From NCBI GenBank assembly GCA_958299035.1, contig CATQJL010000223.1:74975600-75039599 (forward strand): a stretch of 64,000 nucleotides of DNA, read 5' to 3'. Below are positions 1 through 12,300 of the stretch, in pieces (position 1 is the stretch's first letter; every line of letters starts with the position of its first letter). A program made the translations under genes and the position numbers. Source of the stretch: Cylicocyclus nassatus (Eukaryota; Nematoda; Chromadorea; Rhabditida; Strongylidae). Under the pieces are notes generated by a model, which was not told the origin of the DNA, did not search any database, and saw only the letters and a list, made by a program, of their open reading frames with translations.

Positions 1-3000
1 CTAGAATTACTGTAGGTATACTGTAGATGACGATTTGCGTAATTTTGACCAAAATTTTTCAACTTATTCGTGTAAGGCATTGAACCACAAGGCAGACAAC
101 TTGAAATGAGCCTTGCCGTCAATATGTCAATACAATCCTTCTTTATGGCAGTACGTACCAAAGCTTGACAAAAGTCCCTTTCGTTTCTTCGTTAAGTAAA
201 TAAAGGTTAAATGAGATAACGACAATATCGCCCCTTTCCCAGCCTCCTCCCATCGTATCCATGGATTTTTGAAACCCTTTAGTGTTATGAAGCTGTGCGA
301 ACGACTCTTTTTCAATTGTGATTTAAAGAATTTCTGAGCTTTACAAGAGTTTCAAATTAGCTTTTAGAAAGTTTTCAGAGATTATTGTACTTGAATGGTG
401 CTTGAATTTAAACTTTTGAGATAACAAATTCATAGTTATTTAAGTTCCTCCCACCAAATAGTTTGATGAAACTCTTTCGCTGCAACATATGGGAGTTATG
501 GAGTTTTTGGAAAAAAAATTTCATATTCCTTGCAATTTTTGCGGGATCATATCTCTCAGCAAATTCTTTGTTCCGAAACCCCATAATGTAAATTATGATG
601 CAATTCTCAACTTCATTATAATTTTTACTCCAAAATTTCGCTAGAAAAAAAAACAAGCTCACCAATTTCTACTTTTTTCACTCACGTAACTACGACAACT
701 AGAAATTTGTTTCTCTAGCTTCTCCAAGCCTAGAATGAATTTGTTTGAAAAGTGTTGAGCACTGCAAGCTGCAATTAATTCTAATAATAAGAATTGTTCT
801 AGTTTCGCGTTCTTGCAAGATCCTACGCTGAGTGAGCCTCCTAGAAAAGCACCATTCTGCTTTGCATTTCATTTAGAAAAGGGAAAGTTCAGTAGTCAAT
901 AACGCATGCTTTGAAGGAAGCCTACAAGTGTGGAAAGCTAGTAAATAATCCATGTAGTTATTGCACTTATAGTACACATTGCTTATCCTGGCATTAGCAT
1001 GATTTGACATTTCCTTAGCCAATTTTGGTAGCTTTATAAAAAAAACTTTGCTATTAACATCGATATGGAAATGTCCGCTATTTATACGAATCAGCAGATT
1101 TCAAGAAAAAAAGGACGTAACGGAAAATAGGAGAAAAAGAAGAGGTACTTGGACTTTTTAGTCTTCAAACTGCACCGAATTTGGGTTCCGAAAAATGTTT
1201 GTTGTTCCTCTGTTTGCGCATAATCATAAAATTCTCGCACTTTCACAAGAAATTTGAAATTAGAAATTTAGAAATTTTATACCCTTTGAGCCGAGCTTTC
1301 CTTCTATTTTTTTCCTGCCTCTTTGCATTCCCATTCCGTCCTCAAGCCTCAAAGCACTTGGCAAATTAGGTAAGTACAAAAAGCCTACAAAAAAAATGAC
1401 GAAAAAAAACAGCTTCAGCTCACTTAAAAAGCAGGAATGAAAAAAATAAGTGGCTGTACTTTCCGGGCAATTTTTTTCGCCGAGCCTCACCTGTTAAATG
1501 CACTCAAGCATGTGGGCTGAGGGGTTTCAAATGAGGTGGAATGACAAATTTTGTGAAGTCTTGGACGATTTTGGGATGGAGGAGAGTTTATCTGATGAGA
1601 AATGCCATTTTTGATAGCAGAAGCAAGAAAAACTTGGAATCATGCCAAGATAAGCGCGTGATATTGACTTTTACGGGGTTTGCTGAGATGGATTTATGAT
1701 ATCTAAACACCCATACTTCTTTTCAACTCAATTACACTTTCTCCGCTTTCAGCTTCCCGAAAGGTCTGCAAAACCTTTTGGGTATCGCTTCTCAAGCTAA
1801 ACTAAAAAGCACGTTTTTCTCTCGCGTTAGCCCCAGAAAAGTGGATTGCCTTTGCTATCCCAAGGGTCCTTCACGAAAATGGATGACTGCCATCCTTTAC
1901 GCCGCTGAGCAAAGTGACGCGCAAACCCAATAGCGAATATGGTAAGTGGACCCATTTTTGGGAGTCTGGGGGTCAATCGCTTTTGAGCGTTATGGGTAAT
2001 TCTATTGACTCTCAAAGAAATAGCATAAAGATTATCTGGGCACATCCCAAAATTCCTGTCAGTATTGAAAGTTTTATTGTTTTCAAAAAACTAAAGTTTA
2101 TGTTGAGAAATGCGAGTCAAAATTTTATTTTCTAGAAAAGCAGATTATTTTTTGAAATGTATCTATTAGCCAGTTAAAGATCCGGTTTTTTGATTCTTTT
2201 GAAAACGCATAAGCACTTTTGCAAGATTTATGACCAAAAGTTCAATACAACAAAACATTTTTTGTCTCAAAAAGATTTTACCTAGCTTTTGCAGCTACTG
2301 TTGTTGTCTGCTTATTCATAAACTTCTTATGACGGTTTATTGTTACACTAAGCGAAACTAATCCTACACATAAAAGATCGCTCTGTGATTGACATTTTTG
2401 GCTTTGTAAAGAAAGAATGAGATCTTTGGTTCATCGCATCGAGCTGTAATGGGAATCTCTTCTTCTAAGTATTTTCCATTCCAAGATTCTGAAAAAATAC
2501 CTGAAAAAATAGTAATTACTCAAATTATGATTGCTCGAAAAAGTTTTCAGTCTCGTCTATGACTGAACTCCAGTTATACCAATTTCTTCAAAATAGCGCG
2601 ATACTGTACATCATGATTACCGTATCCATAAGGATCCTGGAGCTTGAGACTTCTCAGAATGTTATTTTAAAGCATCTAGAACAGATAAGCCAGTCCTTCT
2701 ACATAAACTCTAATGAATTTGAAGAGCTACTTTTGCAAATGCGCAGTGAGGATTTCAACAGCTGATTTTTATCCATAAAAAAGCTTTTGCTGATTTTCTT
2801 GCGATATTTTCCATTCATATAAGTCCGTGCCGCAAACAACATCAAGCAAGGCTCTAGATGAAGTTTTTCTTAGTCGGGCACTCGGACATGATGCAAATCG
2901 CTTTTACCTTGGCGAAAATCGAATTTTGTCCAACTGAATTGCATGACGATGGAGAACTTTGAGCACTTCAGTGACGGGGAGGGGAGGGGGGGAAGGGATT

Positions 3001-5517
3001 AAATTCAAGGTGATTCTTGATAAATGAGGTCAGCGACCAATTGAAACGAAGTAGAAACCAATTCTTTTGCTTTGCTAACTATATTTATAATAATCACTGA
3101 TTTCATTTAAAGCGGCAGAATTACACCTCGGTTTTTGTCACTTCATTAGGAAGATCACCCCACTTTTGAACTTCCACACGGTTTTTAGTAGAATATGAAA
3201 GACTTAGAAACAGTTTATCAAGATTATAGATCATTTCATTCAAGAAGGACGATCGGTGCCAAAATGAGCCAAAGTAAGAAGAATTTTGATATTTTCCTTT
3301 GTCTTTAGTTCTGGATCGTTTTGTCCATGACTAGATGAAAAGCGAATGCCTTCTTTCAAATCTAGGCCTTTCTCACATCAAACAAGATTTGACCTAGATT
3401 AGAAGAAACTAGATAAGCCGTCCCAAAATGTACTTGCTTGTCTTGTATCTTGTGCTTCGCAGTTTCATGTTTATCAGTACTTTAAGCCCCCTCATACATC
3501 ATTGATCATACTATTAGTACTAGTAAACTGATTGTATCTTACTTTGACTCGGCAAATCTGAACTCAGGCTTTAACTTTTCTAAGAATACAGATGGTCAGT
3601 GAACTCTTATTTGATCGTATTCCGCGGAATAGAAATGAAACACTCGAGAGGGGCTGCTGGGAGTGGGTAGATGTTTCAGCACATCTAGTTGTTATTTGCA
3701 ATGCTATGATGTGAATTTTGGGATACAGCTTCGGTGTGGCCTGAGAAGAATCTCCGAAAGTACCTATTAGGGCCAAGAAAACATAATCGCTACCTTCTCA
3801 TATCCACCGACCGCAGTGCAGACAATTACATGCTGTCCTAAAGTGCATCCTTCTGCCTGTATAATTTGGAGGTGAACAAAAAAAGCTAGTCTTCCACATA
3901 TGGTAGACCTCTCAAAAGGGATCTGAGGAAAAGACAATATTCAATTTATCAATGACCCTGCGACAATATTCAATTTATCAATGACCCTGCAACCCTAAGA
4001 CAAGCTTTCTTCACAGCCCTTTATAGGAAATCCTTCTCTTCTTTCCATTCCACCTCTTTAAACAGAAGTTTGAACCGCTCCAAGGCAGCATGGGGCAGGT
4101 TCGAATTCAGTGGCCAGGAATTCTTCTTCGCCATATCAAAAATCCTCAAAATTATAGTAAGAAGGAAGATTATGACACTATGCCACTATTTCACCGGTTC
4201 TCTATTATGCGAATTGCAGCGATAAAGGCAAAAAGTTACCAAAATTTTGGTTCTTTAGGCTTGGTCCTTAGACTTGAAACTTGCGTTAATACTCGGAATA
4301 AACGGTATATGTCTTCCTCTAAGGAATAGTGGTGATTGAACGTTCCTACTGAAAGCCATGAATATCGAAATAAATGTTGAAGAATCTACTTAATGTTTTG
4401 TTCTGGCTAGAAAAGCATAACTCTATATAGCCAATAAAGCAAATTTTGTTTCTAGAAGAACAAACAGGTGATAAAACTTTTTTACTTATTGATTTTTTTG
4501 CAGTAATTTACAGATTTTTTAATGACAGAATTTATGAATTGTTCAATAAGCTGCGATGGAACTTCCCAAATCACATAAAGACTATAAATCATTTAGTGTT
4601 CTGCAAACTTTAAAGCACAGTGACAGAGCATATCTTTCTTGGACTAGAGATTACGGTACTCCAGAAAATCCTTCCAAACTCGTGAATTAGCAAACAACGT
4701 CATCTTTTCAATTATGTCCTGCTCACGGGCATGCTCCGACTGCTGCGAGCACGGATTGCCCTTGTGCAAGATTCTTGTCCTTTAGCGGCTCAAAGCAAGA
4801 AAGTTTTCTTGCAAGCTATATGTACTTTTCTCAAAAGCCTTCTGAAACGAATCGTCGTCAAGAATAGACTCGTAATAGATTTGCTTATTACATTTCCCCC
4901 GAGGGGCGCTGGACTGAGGATAAGCAAGTGAATACGGTGAAGAACACAATTAGGGAAAAAGTAAGCTGAAAGGGTTTAGCTGTACTTGATTGAGCAATTC
5001 AGTAACTGCAATTTTGAGAGAAGCTTCAAGTTTTTGAAAAGACGATTAACTCTTATTTCTAGAAAACGACTGAGTTTTTGGAAAAATTGGTTGTTTTTCT
5101 GAGTCAAGTAATTTTCACTCAGAACAAAGAAAATAAAAACTATAATTAGACATTTTAATAACGCCATGTAAAACACCTACTTGCAAGCCATGGCTATACT
5201 GTAAAGGCAACACAAGCCGTTGATTTTTACGTTCTAGGAAGATAAAAACTATTTAGCTCAATTAATTACTATCTATCGCAAATTTTCGTCTGTCTGAGTT
5301 GACAAAAAATTTTTCATCAACGAGAGAAAAGGAGCTAAAGAAGTGGATAGATGCTCCATAATTCCATATTATTTTACAGTAACGTCCCCTTCACTCCTCA
5401 AATAGCTTTCACCAGAAGCATGATATTCTCTTTCAAAACAAAACAGAAACGAATCTTGATAAGGAATGAATATACAATTGTCGAATTGTTCTTACGCTAA
5501 CAAAGCTGGAACTGACT
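1..5517. other. No gene recognised; AT-rich 5' flank
   Basis: Only short, low-complexity ORFs are present here and none has recognisable motifs or splice-supported extensions. The stretch holds a G-rich tract (about 2978-2993), a perfect 29-bp tandem duplication (3933-3990), and otherwise unique-looking AT-rich DNA. The missing signal-peptide exon of the nlp-21-like gene could lie here or in 5.5-7.4 kb, but I could not identify it. Confidence 0.5.
3933..3990. repeat. Perfect 29-bp tandem duplication
   Basis: The 29 bases at 3933-3961 are repeated without change at 3962-3990. The perfect identity suggests a recent slippage or duplication event in non-coding DNA. Confidence 0.95.
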
Positions 5518-7352
5518 AATCACAGGCCACCAGCCACGCCCCCAAGCTGTGACTGGTCGAAAGCAGACCCTAATTTCCTGTACACTTTTGCTATTGCAGA
5601 AAATACGATTTGATCTGCTCTGTTTTGCTAAGTAGCAGTTAAACGATGTGGCAATAAGGATTTATAAAAATTTACACTTTGCTATTTTCTCCTTTTCCTG
5701 CAAGCTTCTCTCCCACATTTGAGCTCAAAAAACCCTTTTGAACTGCTAAAATACTACCAGTTACCCCTCAGGTTTTTGATCCAGAAATTTATTTTTGTAG
5801 CAAACAAAGGATTCTTACAAGGCAAACTACTGATTGTCAATTAAAGTGTTGTGACGATCGTATAAATGTTCTCTTCCCCCCCCCCCCCCTCCCCCTAAAA
5901 TGGTTGCTCTCCAGAGTTCTATTCAATATTGAAGCCTCATATCATTGCCAGTACTAAATGACGCACTCACGCTTCTTCTGCTACGAGGGGCCTTTCCGAA
6001 TGGTGTCTATCAAGTTATCCCCAAGGGACGATTACATGTGTTCGTTGTCGCGCGAGCCGAGATGTTTTCGCATCTTTTTCGTCAGATAAACAAATCGATT
6101 TGCGCTGCTATCAATAAACACTTCAGTCTCATTGGAGGATGCCGTGGCTAAACTTTGTAATCCATCATGAATCTAGTATAAACACATAATCTCCCTAAGG
6201 ACTATAAAGGAATAAGAAAGCAGCACATTTTTTTGTATGGAAATTTGAGGGAAAATACGCATTACTTTCTCAGACAATCCGCAAATTACTTCCGGGGAAA
6301 AATGAACTTCTAGAACTTTTGGGCGGACGCTCCTACTGGGTCGTGTGGGTGGACTTCACCCTACCTGGCCGCACTCGCAGCTGCAGTAGGAGTGTCCCTC
6401 CGAAAGTCTTAGAAGTTCAGTTTTTACCGGAAGCATTTTGCAGATTTTGAGTTACTGGCATAATTTTCTCGAGAGCGAGTGCATCCAACTTCATGAAAAA
6501 ACAATCTTTATGTCCTATACTAAAAAAATTCATATTGAATTTTTTGACCAATCACAAATTTCGGAGCAAACCTCTGAACTATGATTGGTCGGCAGAACTA
6601 CAGTTCTGTTTTCGCATTTCGAGTATATGCCTCCTAGAAGTTAGTCACAAAGAACTCCCAACGTTACTATGATTTCTCATTTAGAATATGGAGAAAAATT
6701 CAAATCGAGTTTTGACCAATCATCTCCGGCCACGCCCTAGATGACTGTGATTGGTTGGCAGAAAACCGAGTTCTTTTTTCGCATTTCAAGTCTATAGTAT
6801 GCCTCTAAGTCGAGATTGATCAGAAAGAAATTGGTCTCAACGTTTTTAAGCAATATTGAAAAAAGTAAGATTCCGATCAATCATCCTTTTCCGGCCACGC
6901 CCTTCTGTGATTGGTTGGCAGCAAATCCAGTTCTTTACTCACAATTCGATTTTAAAGTTTATTTTCAAGTTAGAAGCTAGTCACAAGGACGAAGTTCCTA
7001 CATTTCTAGCCAAAGTTTCAAAAGGAGCATCAAAGTAGAATTTCGACCAATCATAAATTTGCGGCCCGTTCTTGATTGTGACTGGCTGGTAGCAGACCCC
7101 ATTCTATTTCATAATCATAGGTTAGAGTATGCCTTCTATGATAAGGAAAACAGTTTGAACGTTCCTTCGCCAAATATTCAAAAAAATCCAAATTGATTTC
7201 TTGATCCACAAAGCTCCGGCACGCCCCTAACTTGGATTGGTTTCACATTTCAAGTCCATAGTAATCTTTCAAATAAAAAACGTAATACTCTTGAAATACT
7301 GACCAATCATAAGACTCGGCCACGCCCTGTATTGTGATTGGCTGAAAACAAA
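5518..7352. repeat. Degenerate array of CCAATCA...TGATTGG palindromes upstream of nlp-21
   Basis: A unit consisting of GACCAATCA, a short GC-rich core containing CCGGCCACGCCC, then TGTGATTGGTTGGCAG recurs at about 5518-5570, 6544-6610, 6713-6775, 6880-6930, 7046-7100, 7205-7250 and 7301-7350. From 6.54 kb on the spacing is roughly 165 bp. Each unit is itself an imperfect inverted repeat centred on the GC-rich core. The array ends about 60 bp before the nlp-21 coding exon, so it lies in the gene's upstream intron or promoter. It could be a decayed tandem satellite or a cluster of CCAAT-box-like sites. The repeats are plainly visible; any regulatory role is a guess. Confidence 0.75.
6269..6451. 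mobile_element. MITE, family A copy 1
   Basis: A short inverted-repeat element. The left end, CTCAGACAATCCGCAAATTA, and the right end, which reads TTTTGCAGATTTTGAG, are imperfect reverse complements. The inner arms share GAACTTCTAGAACTTT and its inverse. A second copy in inverse orientation lies at 57391-57567, so this is a dispersed family. No coding capacity is seen. Confidence 0.75.
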
Positions 7353-7411
7353 CTCCAGTTCTTTCTCACAATTCTTTTCTTCCTGTGCTCTCTCAAAGCA
7401 TTTCTTTCCAG

Positions 7412-8100
7412 CCGTCGCGATCTCGCAAGCCGATGATGTTGAAAAGCGAGCAGGTGGACGAGCATTCATACCAGTCGAAGAGCGAGGTGGAGCCAGAGCC
7501 TTCTTCGAAAACGATAAACGAGGCGGAGGAAGACTGTTTCAATTAGACAAAAAAGGAGGCGGACGAGCATTCACAGATCTGAAACGAGGCGGTGCTCGTG
7601 CGTTTATCCCAGTAGAAGAACGAGGTGGAGCCAGGGCATTCTTTGAAGATGAGAAACGAGGTGGAGCACGAGCTTTTGTGCCTTATGACAAGCGCGGTGG
7701 TGGAAGAGCATTCTCAGGGATAGAAGAACGAGGTGGAGCTCGTGCTTTTTTCGAAGATGAGAAGAGAGGTGGCGGTAGAGCCTTCTTCGAAAATGACAAA
7801 AGAGGTGGCGGTAGAGCGTTTTTTGAAGATGAAAAAAGAGGAGGAGCCAGAGCCTTTTCGACGTTAAAAAGAGCCGGTGGTCGTGCTTTTATACCGATTG
7901 AAGAACGTGGAGGAGCTCGTGCATTCTTCGATCAAGACAAGAGAGGAGGTGGACGTGCTTTCAACTTCTATGACAAGCGTGGAGGTGCCAGAATGTTCTT
8001 CAATCCAAAACGGGATTATATGGAGGAATACCCACAATGGTTGAATGATGACGAAACTGAGTCACCATTTGAAGACCGACCGCTTGATGGCACAGCCTAA
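7412..8100 (+). CDS. NLP-21-like neuropeptide precursor, peptide-array exon (5' exon missing)
   Basis: This exon encodes 229 codons holding 16 peptides of the GGARAF/GGGRAF type, the signature of the C. elegans NLP-21 precursor. Neuroendocrine convertases would cut the precursor in dense-core vesicles and release the peptides. The exon begins after a strong acceptor (TTTCTTTCCAG, ending 7411) and the frame opens with a short leader ending DDVEKR, before the first AGGRAF copy. Most copies are divided by KR. One spacer is KK, and five copies (two VEER, one IEER plus another SGIEER-type and IPIEER-type sites) show ER instead of a dibasic pair. The last copy is GGARMFFNPKR, followed by an acidic tail and a TAA stop at 8098-8100. 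An upstream exon with start codon and signal peptide must exist, but I could not place it. The first in-frame ATG inside the exon is not the true start. The family assignment rests on the repeated motif and is firm; the receptor and function here are inferred from C. elegans. Confidence 0.9.
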
Positions 8101-8110
8101 GCAAATACAG

Positions 8111-8481
8111 GTGAGCCCCAATTTTTCTTTGTTCTTGTTTATGAAAATAAAAACAGAAGAACATCAGTGCTAAGGCGCTTAGTTTTTTTAACCGAGTCCT
8201 TAAATTATTCTTGGTTCTGTTTTGCAAATAATGCGAAAAACAAACGAAATGCATGCATACAATGGACGTAGCTGCGTATACTCTGCGTCTGTCCTACTCT
8301 CACTCTAACCGCCTGCGTCTCTCAATATTACAAAATCTCTCTCTTAGACGCGATGACGTGCACTTCATGAGCTCAAACACATTAAAACTACTTTTAAAAT
8401 CAAAATAGAGAATTTGTACACTGTCATTAAATTGCAGCAAAATATCATGCAAATTCTCCCCCTAACTTTTCTTTCTTGCAG
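8111..8481 (+). other. Probable 3'-UTR intron of nlp-21
   Basis: Ten bases after the stop codon lies TACAG|GTGAGC, a near-consensus 5' splice site. At 8481 there is CTTTCTTGCAG, a near-consensus 3' splice site. Removing 8111-8481 would join the stop codon to a short terminal exon that carries an AATAAA signal at 8612-8617. There is no other coding use for this interval. Confidence 0.55.
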
Positions 8482-8611
8482 CTTAACGCTGGATGAGCAG
8501 GAGAGCAAGGATTCTAATAGCGAGTTCGCATACGTGGCCACCACTGATCTCTTCATAACGTTTCATAGAACGTCAATTTCTAGTGCTGTTACTTATCTAA
8601 TCATGTCTTGC

Positions 8612-8617
8612 AATAAA
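8612..8617 (+). terminator. AATAAA polyadenylation signal, nlp-21
   Basis: A canonical AATAAA hexamer about 130 bases into the proposed terminal UTR exon. An earlier AATAAA at 8146-8151 lies inside the proposed 3'-UTR intron and would serve if the intron is retained. Confidence 0.5.
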
Positions 8618-8639
8618 TCGTTGTGACTGTATCTTAAAG

Positions 8640-9347
8640 ACAACTCAACTGTAAAATGCGGATTTTCATTCTTTGATAAAAAGAGTGTATACAGATACAC
8701 AAATTAATCTTTGTTCACATCTACTGTTTGGCCCAGCAACCCATAAGCAACTGAAAAAGAGCACTTCCTAAGGTTCTTGTCGTGGGAAATTGCCAAACGC
8801 ACATAGATTCGCGTATACCCATACCCGTTTATAAAAGTGCACAGCCTCTTCAGGTAAACAGGGGACCAAAATAATCGGTTTGCTAACCTTTCATAACACA
8901 AACTCATTTCCTGTTTGCAAGAATAGCACTAGTCAGGGGCAAGGCACGAGGGATATGGAAATGTGGGGTAATAAAAGTCGGTGTTCTAAGGTGTATTGTC
9001 TGATCTACGCAAAAATAGATAAGAAGGCAACAAAATCAGAATATTGAGACTGACGGATACTCTGGAATAAGAAAGATCAAACTTATAGGCCTTTCGTGAT
9101 ATGAATAATTAAGTCAAAATATGTTTATTTTTGGAGAAATTTCCACTCACTTTCCTAAAGGAACAAACAGCTTCCATCGCTTTGTCATGATATATGTACA
9201 ATTCTTGAAAACACATAGACATTTACATCCTTGTCAATGCACTACACGTCCTATTCATCCTCTTTCTAGCAAAAACACAAAGTGCACTTGTGGCAGGAGA
9301 GATCATTCTGATAAGGAAATAGAAGCAGCATCAGATGTCCAAGGCAT
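8640..9347. other. Intergenic, nlp-21 / brd-1 tail-to-tail
   Basis: No gene is seen. A minus-strand AATAAA at 9124-9129, about 220 bases past the brd-1 stop, is a plausible brd-1 polyadenylation signal. The long plus-strand ORF at 9121-9429 overlaps the last brd-1 exon antisense and is not credible as a gene. Confidence 0.5.
9124..9129 (-). terminator. AATAAA polyadenylation signal, brd-1
   Basis: The minus strand reads AATAAA here, about 220 bases downstream of the brd-1 stop codon. It is the nearest canonical signal. Confidence 0.45.
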
Positions 9348-12300
9348 TCATGCTATCGGTTTGATGTCATATTCTATGACAGATTCGATTATCCACTGCG
9401 CAGTGACAAGATTGTACTTGTCTGGATGATGGAACTTCTCCGGGATCTTCAATGAAATGACATAGAGGATAACTTCAAAACCTTTAACAAAACCTACATT
9501 GCTCGTCATTGTTACATCATATACGACAAAAATGGGAGACGACAGATTTGGCGCATGGAACGGAGCAGGAGCATTGTTTTTGTAGTGGGGCTCTGAGACA
9601 GCTATTTCTCCTCCACCAAGCCTTACCAGATCAGGAAGTAGTCGGCGACTGTCTGAAATACACAGATAGCAAATTTAAATGATGGCTACATAGTCCTTAT
9701 GGAGAACCACTTTTAAAAAGGTAAATTTGGCAAAGTAGCAGCATAATTCACGATGGAAAAGTGGCGAAATGAAAGCAAACCTAGATTCAAGAATTGTTAA
9801 GAATTGAAACAATAAGAAAAATCATTTCAATATGTGCAGAGCAAAATAATCACATTTGGAAAAAAGCGTGATTTTCTTTATTCATGGAAACATACTGCTT
9901 TCACAAGAAAAACCCCTACCCTAACTCACTCCAAAAACTTTATTCTACTACACTTGCCGAGCACGACATAACTATAGAATTACAATCTAAACTTGGGCTA
10001 ACAGAACCGCCGTTCTGAGCGAATGAGTGATAAATTTATCATATCTTGAGCTGAGAAGAAAAGCACTCACGGATTCCAGTATACTTATTCAGCAGCAGGT
10101 AGAAAACGCAGCCATGAAACAGCGCAGGTTCCTAAAAAACAACAGGCTTTTGGTTGCTGTGCGAGTTTTCTAAGCTTTCCAAGTTCAAACTACTCACCAT
10201 CTTCTCTTTGCTCTTTCTGCAACGCTCCAGTGAATTTACGACCACGTCATTCTCCATGTATCTTAGTTTTGAAACCTCGTAACTGAAATGCAAACATTGC
10301 TCTAATATTCTACCCATGTGCCAAAAACTTACTGCAAATGCGGCACAGCCTTGTTTTCTTGCATACATTCATGGAGCCAAGCTACACTCATGATACGGGT
10401 GTTTCTAGAAATAAGGTATGCAATTTATCCACTGTCATGACAAAAATGAACAGAATAAGGAGCTGATGGTAACGAACTGTAACATTGCCTTCAATAAATC
10501 ATCATCAACTGCAGCCACTCCTTCAGTGTCAAGTGCGACGACATAGTGAGTCGTTTCTTCATCACAGATTGGCACTACCTGAATTTCAAAGGTACTGGAA
10601 AACATAAGTAAAGCCTTTGCATTGAAAATTTACCTACTCCTTATAATAAACAATCACATTATATTTGACAAAATTCCGGAATGAACCTACCGTCATAATC
10701 CTCTCTAAAGCTGCTTGCTCAGCAAAGGTGAGACTTGCTTTCACCTTTTTCGAGAAGCACACGATGTGAACGTCAGGAAGACGTGGAACCACTAGAATTT
10801 AGAAGAATCATGTTGTGGTTGATCAACAATGACAGAAAAAGAGATAAAAAGGAAATGCTTACCAAGCTGCCTCGGATGACTTCGGTACTTCTCCACGAGC
10901 GATCTCAATGGCGAGCGAGATTGTGCCAGCTGCGATGGGGTCTGCTGTCTAATGTTTCGGATCTGAATGATGTCCAGATATTGTCATGCTGAAGAAATAT
11001 CACGAACACATACCGTTTTGCTTGCACCCTTGGATAGCAGATACTTCACAATCTCCTCGCTTTCTTGAGAGACAGCGATATGTAGAGCAGTGTTGCATTC
11101 GGAGCCGCCTGAAAGTCACATCATGACCTCTGCCCAGTTTCTCTGCTGAGTAAATTCCTACAGTTAGCATTGATGATTGCTCCTCCGCGCTCGACCAGTG
11201 CTCGGCAGATGTCTAGCCTTTTCATGCCGACAGCGATGAACAGCGGGGTTCGCTTTTCGAGATCGCGCTGATTGACATCGTGACCATTCTAGGACAAAAC
11301 GGTCTCAGTTTACTATAGCATATACACACTTCAAAAAAAAAAAGGCGGTAAGAATTACATGGAGGTGAAGATTACATGCAATCACAAGGAACGTTGGAAC
11401 CATATAATTTCTAACTTGTGAAGTTCTTTCCAAGAGTCACGATAAGAGAGCATCAATACGAAAAACAAATTTTCTTGTATGGCAAAGGGTATTCCAGAAG
11501 ACTTACTTCGATTGCCCTGTTAACCTCATCCAAGTCACCGTTGAGGACGGCTTCCATTACAGGATCATCGGCATGTGGATGAAGTATTCCACCAGAAAAC
11601 GAGGACCGACTGCGGGGACGCGAGGGAGAAGCCTGCGTATAGTATATCCGGGCGCGCACCACAAGCAGAATATGTACTTACTTCCACTCTGGGCCCTCTT
11701 CTCGGTGTTTTATAGTTCTTGTCGTCCGATGGAGTCGACGGAAGCACATATGCTGCTTGTTCTGGTGTTTCAACTTTTACTTTACTCTTTCTCTTCTTCG
11801 GTGGAAGATCAAGCCAAGGTGCATCGGTCTAGAAATGTTGCAAGAGTAATTTTTCAGAATCACTAGGCTTACTTTTTTGTCCCCTCTCTTGTCGAAAGTT
11901 TTAGCCGGCTTGGTTGAGAAGAAGTTGTAGGTTATCTCTTCATGATAGACCTTTGGCTTCTGCAAAAATCTGAATCCAATTCCAAGTAGAAAAAACCTAA
12001 CCGAGCATCAGTCACCTCATCAGCTTTTGGCGGAGACTCATGCTGGAACAACTCATTTCGAGCATGCACAGCCTGAGAGAGAAAAAGCCCTGGTCGCTGT
12101 GTAGATGTCATCATCGGCCGACCGAAGTGAGGTACGCTGTCGCTGATAATGCCATCTTCGCTGGAAGGAACAGAAGTGTGTAGAAACAGGACCGGTCAGA
12201 GCAACGAATCATACACTGGAGTCACTGTGACATCATCATCTGAGAAATCTCCGTCAGTGATTTTGGCAGGAGAACATGCTCTAGGAACACCAATCTTCTC

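Noticed and set aside
9121..9429. 102-codon plus-strand ORF
   Set aside because: It lies antisense to the end of the last brd-1 exon, which has strong protein-level support.
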